Shown here piece by piece: positions 62,988 through 64,000 of a stretch of DNA of 64,000 nucleotides. The DNA lies in NCBI GenBank assembly GCA_902520575.1, contig CABYOG010000001.1, positions 1 through 64,000 on the forward strand, written 5' to 3'. The translations under genes and the position numbers were made by a program. The notes beneath the pieces were generated by a model. That model saw only the letters and a list, made by a program, of their open reading frames with translations, did not search any database and had not been told where the DNA came from. How positions within the stretch are numbered: the first letter of the stretch is position 1; the number at the start of each line of letters is the position of its first letter. The DNA comes from an uncultured SAR116 cluster alpha proteobacterium. Lineage in GTDB: Bacteria; Pseudomonadota; Alphaproteobacteria; Puniceispirillales; Puniceispirillaceae.

Positions 62988-63878
62988 ATGACACAAAAAA
63001 TTCTAATAGTTGGAATTGGTGTTATGGGCGCACCCATGGCCAAAAACATTATAAATGCAGGTTTTGATGTTGCTGTTTGTGATGAGAGCAGCGATGCACT
63101 CGTTGATTTTCATGATATTGCAACGCTGGTGTCCACAAGCCCATCCAAGGCTGCCTCAAATAGGAATGTCATTATTACAGTCCTTCCAAACAGTGACATT
63201 GTTGAAAATGTTTTATTCGGTGAAGAGGGAGCTCTGGCTTCGGCTGCTCCAAATAGTTTAGTGGTAGATATGTCTACCGGCTCTTATGACAAGACAATGA
63301 AAATAGCAAAACAAATAGAAAAACTAGGCCATAAATTTGTAGATGCGCCTGTCGGAAGGACACCTCGAGAGGCGCTTACTGGTCAGTTGCTGGTTATGGT
63401 TGGTGGTGAAGAACAGCAAGTCAAAGAATTAAACGGCATTTTCAAAGCAGTTGGAAATACAATTATTCATGTTGGTGAAACCGGATGTGGCCTTAAGGCA
63501 AAATTGGTAAATAATTATATGGCAATGATAAATAACGTTGTAACTGGAGAGACGCTATCACTGGCAAATTCTGTAGGCCTCGATGTTGGTTTAATGGCTG
63601 ATTTGATGAGTACAACTGCTGCAGGCCTAGGACAATTGAATACAAACTACCCCAAGAAGGTATTGTCCGGAGATTTAAAACCTGACTTCCCAATTTTTAT
63701 GGCGATAAAAGATTTAACGATGGCAATTGAATTAGCAGAGGGCCACGACGCTGCGCCAAAATTTGGTAAGTTGGCACGCCAAACTTTTGAAGGAGCAAAA
63801 GAACGAGGGATGGGCTCTCTCGACCAGACAGCAATTATGAAATATTTGATGTCTGATGATGGAAAAAACTCTCAATAA
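62988..63878 (+). CDS. 3-hydroxyisobutyrate dehydrogenase-like beta-hydroxyacid dehydrogenase
   Basis: 296 residues. The Rossmann motif GIGVMGAPMAKNI is at the N-terminus. VVDMSTGSYD (DxST-type) and DAPVGRTPREALTGQLLVMVGG are the substrate-binding signatures. The catalytic Lys is in GCGLKAKLVNNYM. The C-terminal helical domain ends with MAIKDLTMAIELAEGHD. It reduces or oxidises a 3-hydroxy acid such as 3-hydroxyisobutyrate or tartronate semialdehyde. Glyoxylate reductases of this family are also possible. Confidence 0.88.
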   Translation: MTQKILIVGIGVMGAPMAKNIINAGFDVAVCDESSDALVDFHDIATLVSTSPSKAASNRNVIITVLPNSDIVENVLFGEEGALASAAPNSLVVDMSTGSYDKTMKIAKQIEKLGHKFVDAPVGRTPREALTGQLLVMVGGEEQQVKELNGIFKAVGNTIIHVGETGCGLKAKLVNNYMAMINNVVTGETLSLANSVGLDVGLMADLMSTTAAGLGQLNTNYPKKVLSGDLKPDFPIFMAIKDLTMAIELAEGHDAAPKFGKLARQTFEGAKERGMGSLDQTAIMKYLMSDDGKNSQ

Positions 63879-63881
63879 ACA

Positions 63882-64000
63882 TCATCGCAGATATTGCTCA
63901 AAGATGAAAAGAAGACAAAAGAGGACACATAATGCAATAATGGTCCCATAAATAGTGTCTTTGATTGACTTAGGTGAAATCATTTTCTGGAAGCCTGCAA
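63882..64000 (-). CDS. C-terminal end of a membrane protein or tiny single-span protein (at window edge)
   Basis: A frame enters from the right edge and ends at TGA (63882-63884), 3 bp after the stop of the convergent dehydrogenase gene. Its last 33 codons from an internal ATG at 63983 encode ISPKSIKDT and a single strong helix (IYGTIIALCVLFCLLFIF), ending EQYLR. It may be the end of a longer gene beyond the window or a small membrane protein like the one at 9459-9626. No good ribosome site is seen before the ATG. Confidence 0.35.
   Translation of the reverse strand, partial: AGFQKMISPKSIKDTIYGTIIALCVLFCLLFIFEQYLR

Overview
The window reads as chromosome from a marine alphaproteobacterium of the SAR116/Puniceispirillum or roseobacter-like heterotroph type. 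This is inferred from gene content: TRAP, tripartite tricarboxylate (TTT), Liv-type ABC, TSUP and DMT transporters, several GMC oxidoreductases, and many small catabolic operons. The DNA is moderately AT-rich and densely packed. Same-strand genes often overlap by ATGA or GTGA, and four convergent gene pairs overlap by exactly 4 nt at their stop codons. I saw no rRNA, tRNA, CRISPR array, insertion sequence or phage gene, and no recognisable transcription factor in 64 kb.

1-4.4 kb: the 5' part of a very large secreted Calx-beta repeat protein runs off the left edge. A single-domain miniature relative and a small membrane protein lie upstream of it. 4.7-16.2 kb: a GMC oxidoreductase, a DUF1330 protein, an RraA-like aldolase, an SDR, a TRAP transporter (DctP, a tiny membrane protein not normally annotated, and a fused DctQM), a D-2-hydroxyacid dehydrogenase, a split AtuA-type pair and a multispan permease. 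16.2-20.8 kb: a complete branched-chain-amino-acid-type ABC importer (livKHMGF order). A small decayed gene follows, then BASS and MFS transporters, two small membrane proteins and a BKACE enzyme.

25-37 kb: a persulfide-dioxygenase-like MBL hydrolase with a half-length YeeE, two secreted serine proteases placed tail to tail, and a uronate dehydrogenase/lactonase pair. These are followed by an SGNH hydrolase, a class V aminotransferase, a DMT exporter, a PcaD-like hydrolase and a DgoK sugar-acid kinase. Together they suggest use of oxidised sugars and aromatic or organic acids.

37-52 kb is the most coherent and interesting part. On the minus strand an operon tctC-tctB-tctA-sauS-like-sauT-like-TSUP looks like uptake and CoA-dependent reduction of sulfoacetate or a similar acid, with a putative sulfite/organosulfonate exporter. 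Divergent from it, a plus-strand operon encodes a four-subunit succinate dehydrogenase/fumarate reductase-like complex (order B, C/D, C/D, A), a two-subunit class I fumarase/tartrate-dehydratase-like enzyme, a second TSUP exporter and a DUF3604 protein. The flavoprotein has Cys where the covalent-FAD His usually sits. This suggests a specialised enzyme for a substituted C4 dicarboxylate rather than a housekeeping complex; the substrate is unknown.

52-64 kb: a further catabolic group with an aldehyde dehydrogenase, two GMC oxidoreductases, a DMT permease, an alpha/beta hydrolase, an enolase-superfamily dehydratase/racemase, a Baeyer-Villiger-like flavin monooxygenase with an altered fingerprint motif, an SDR and a 3-hydroxyisobutyrate-dehydrogenase-like enzyme. 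All functions are read from sequence motifs without database searches.
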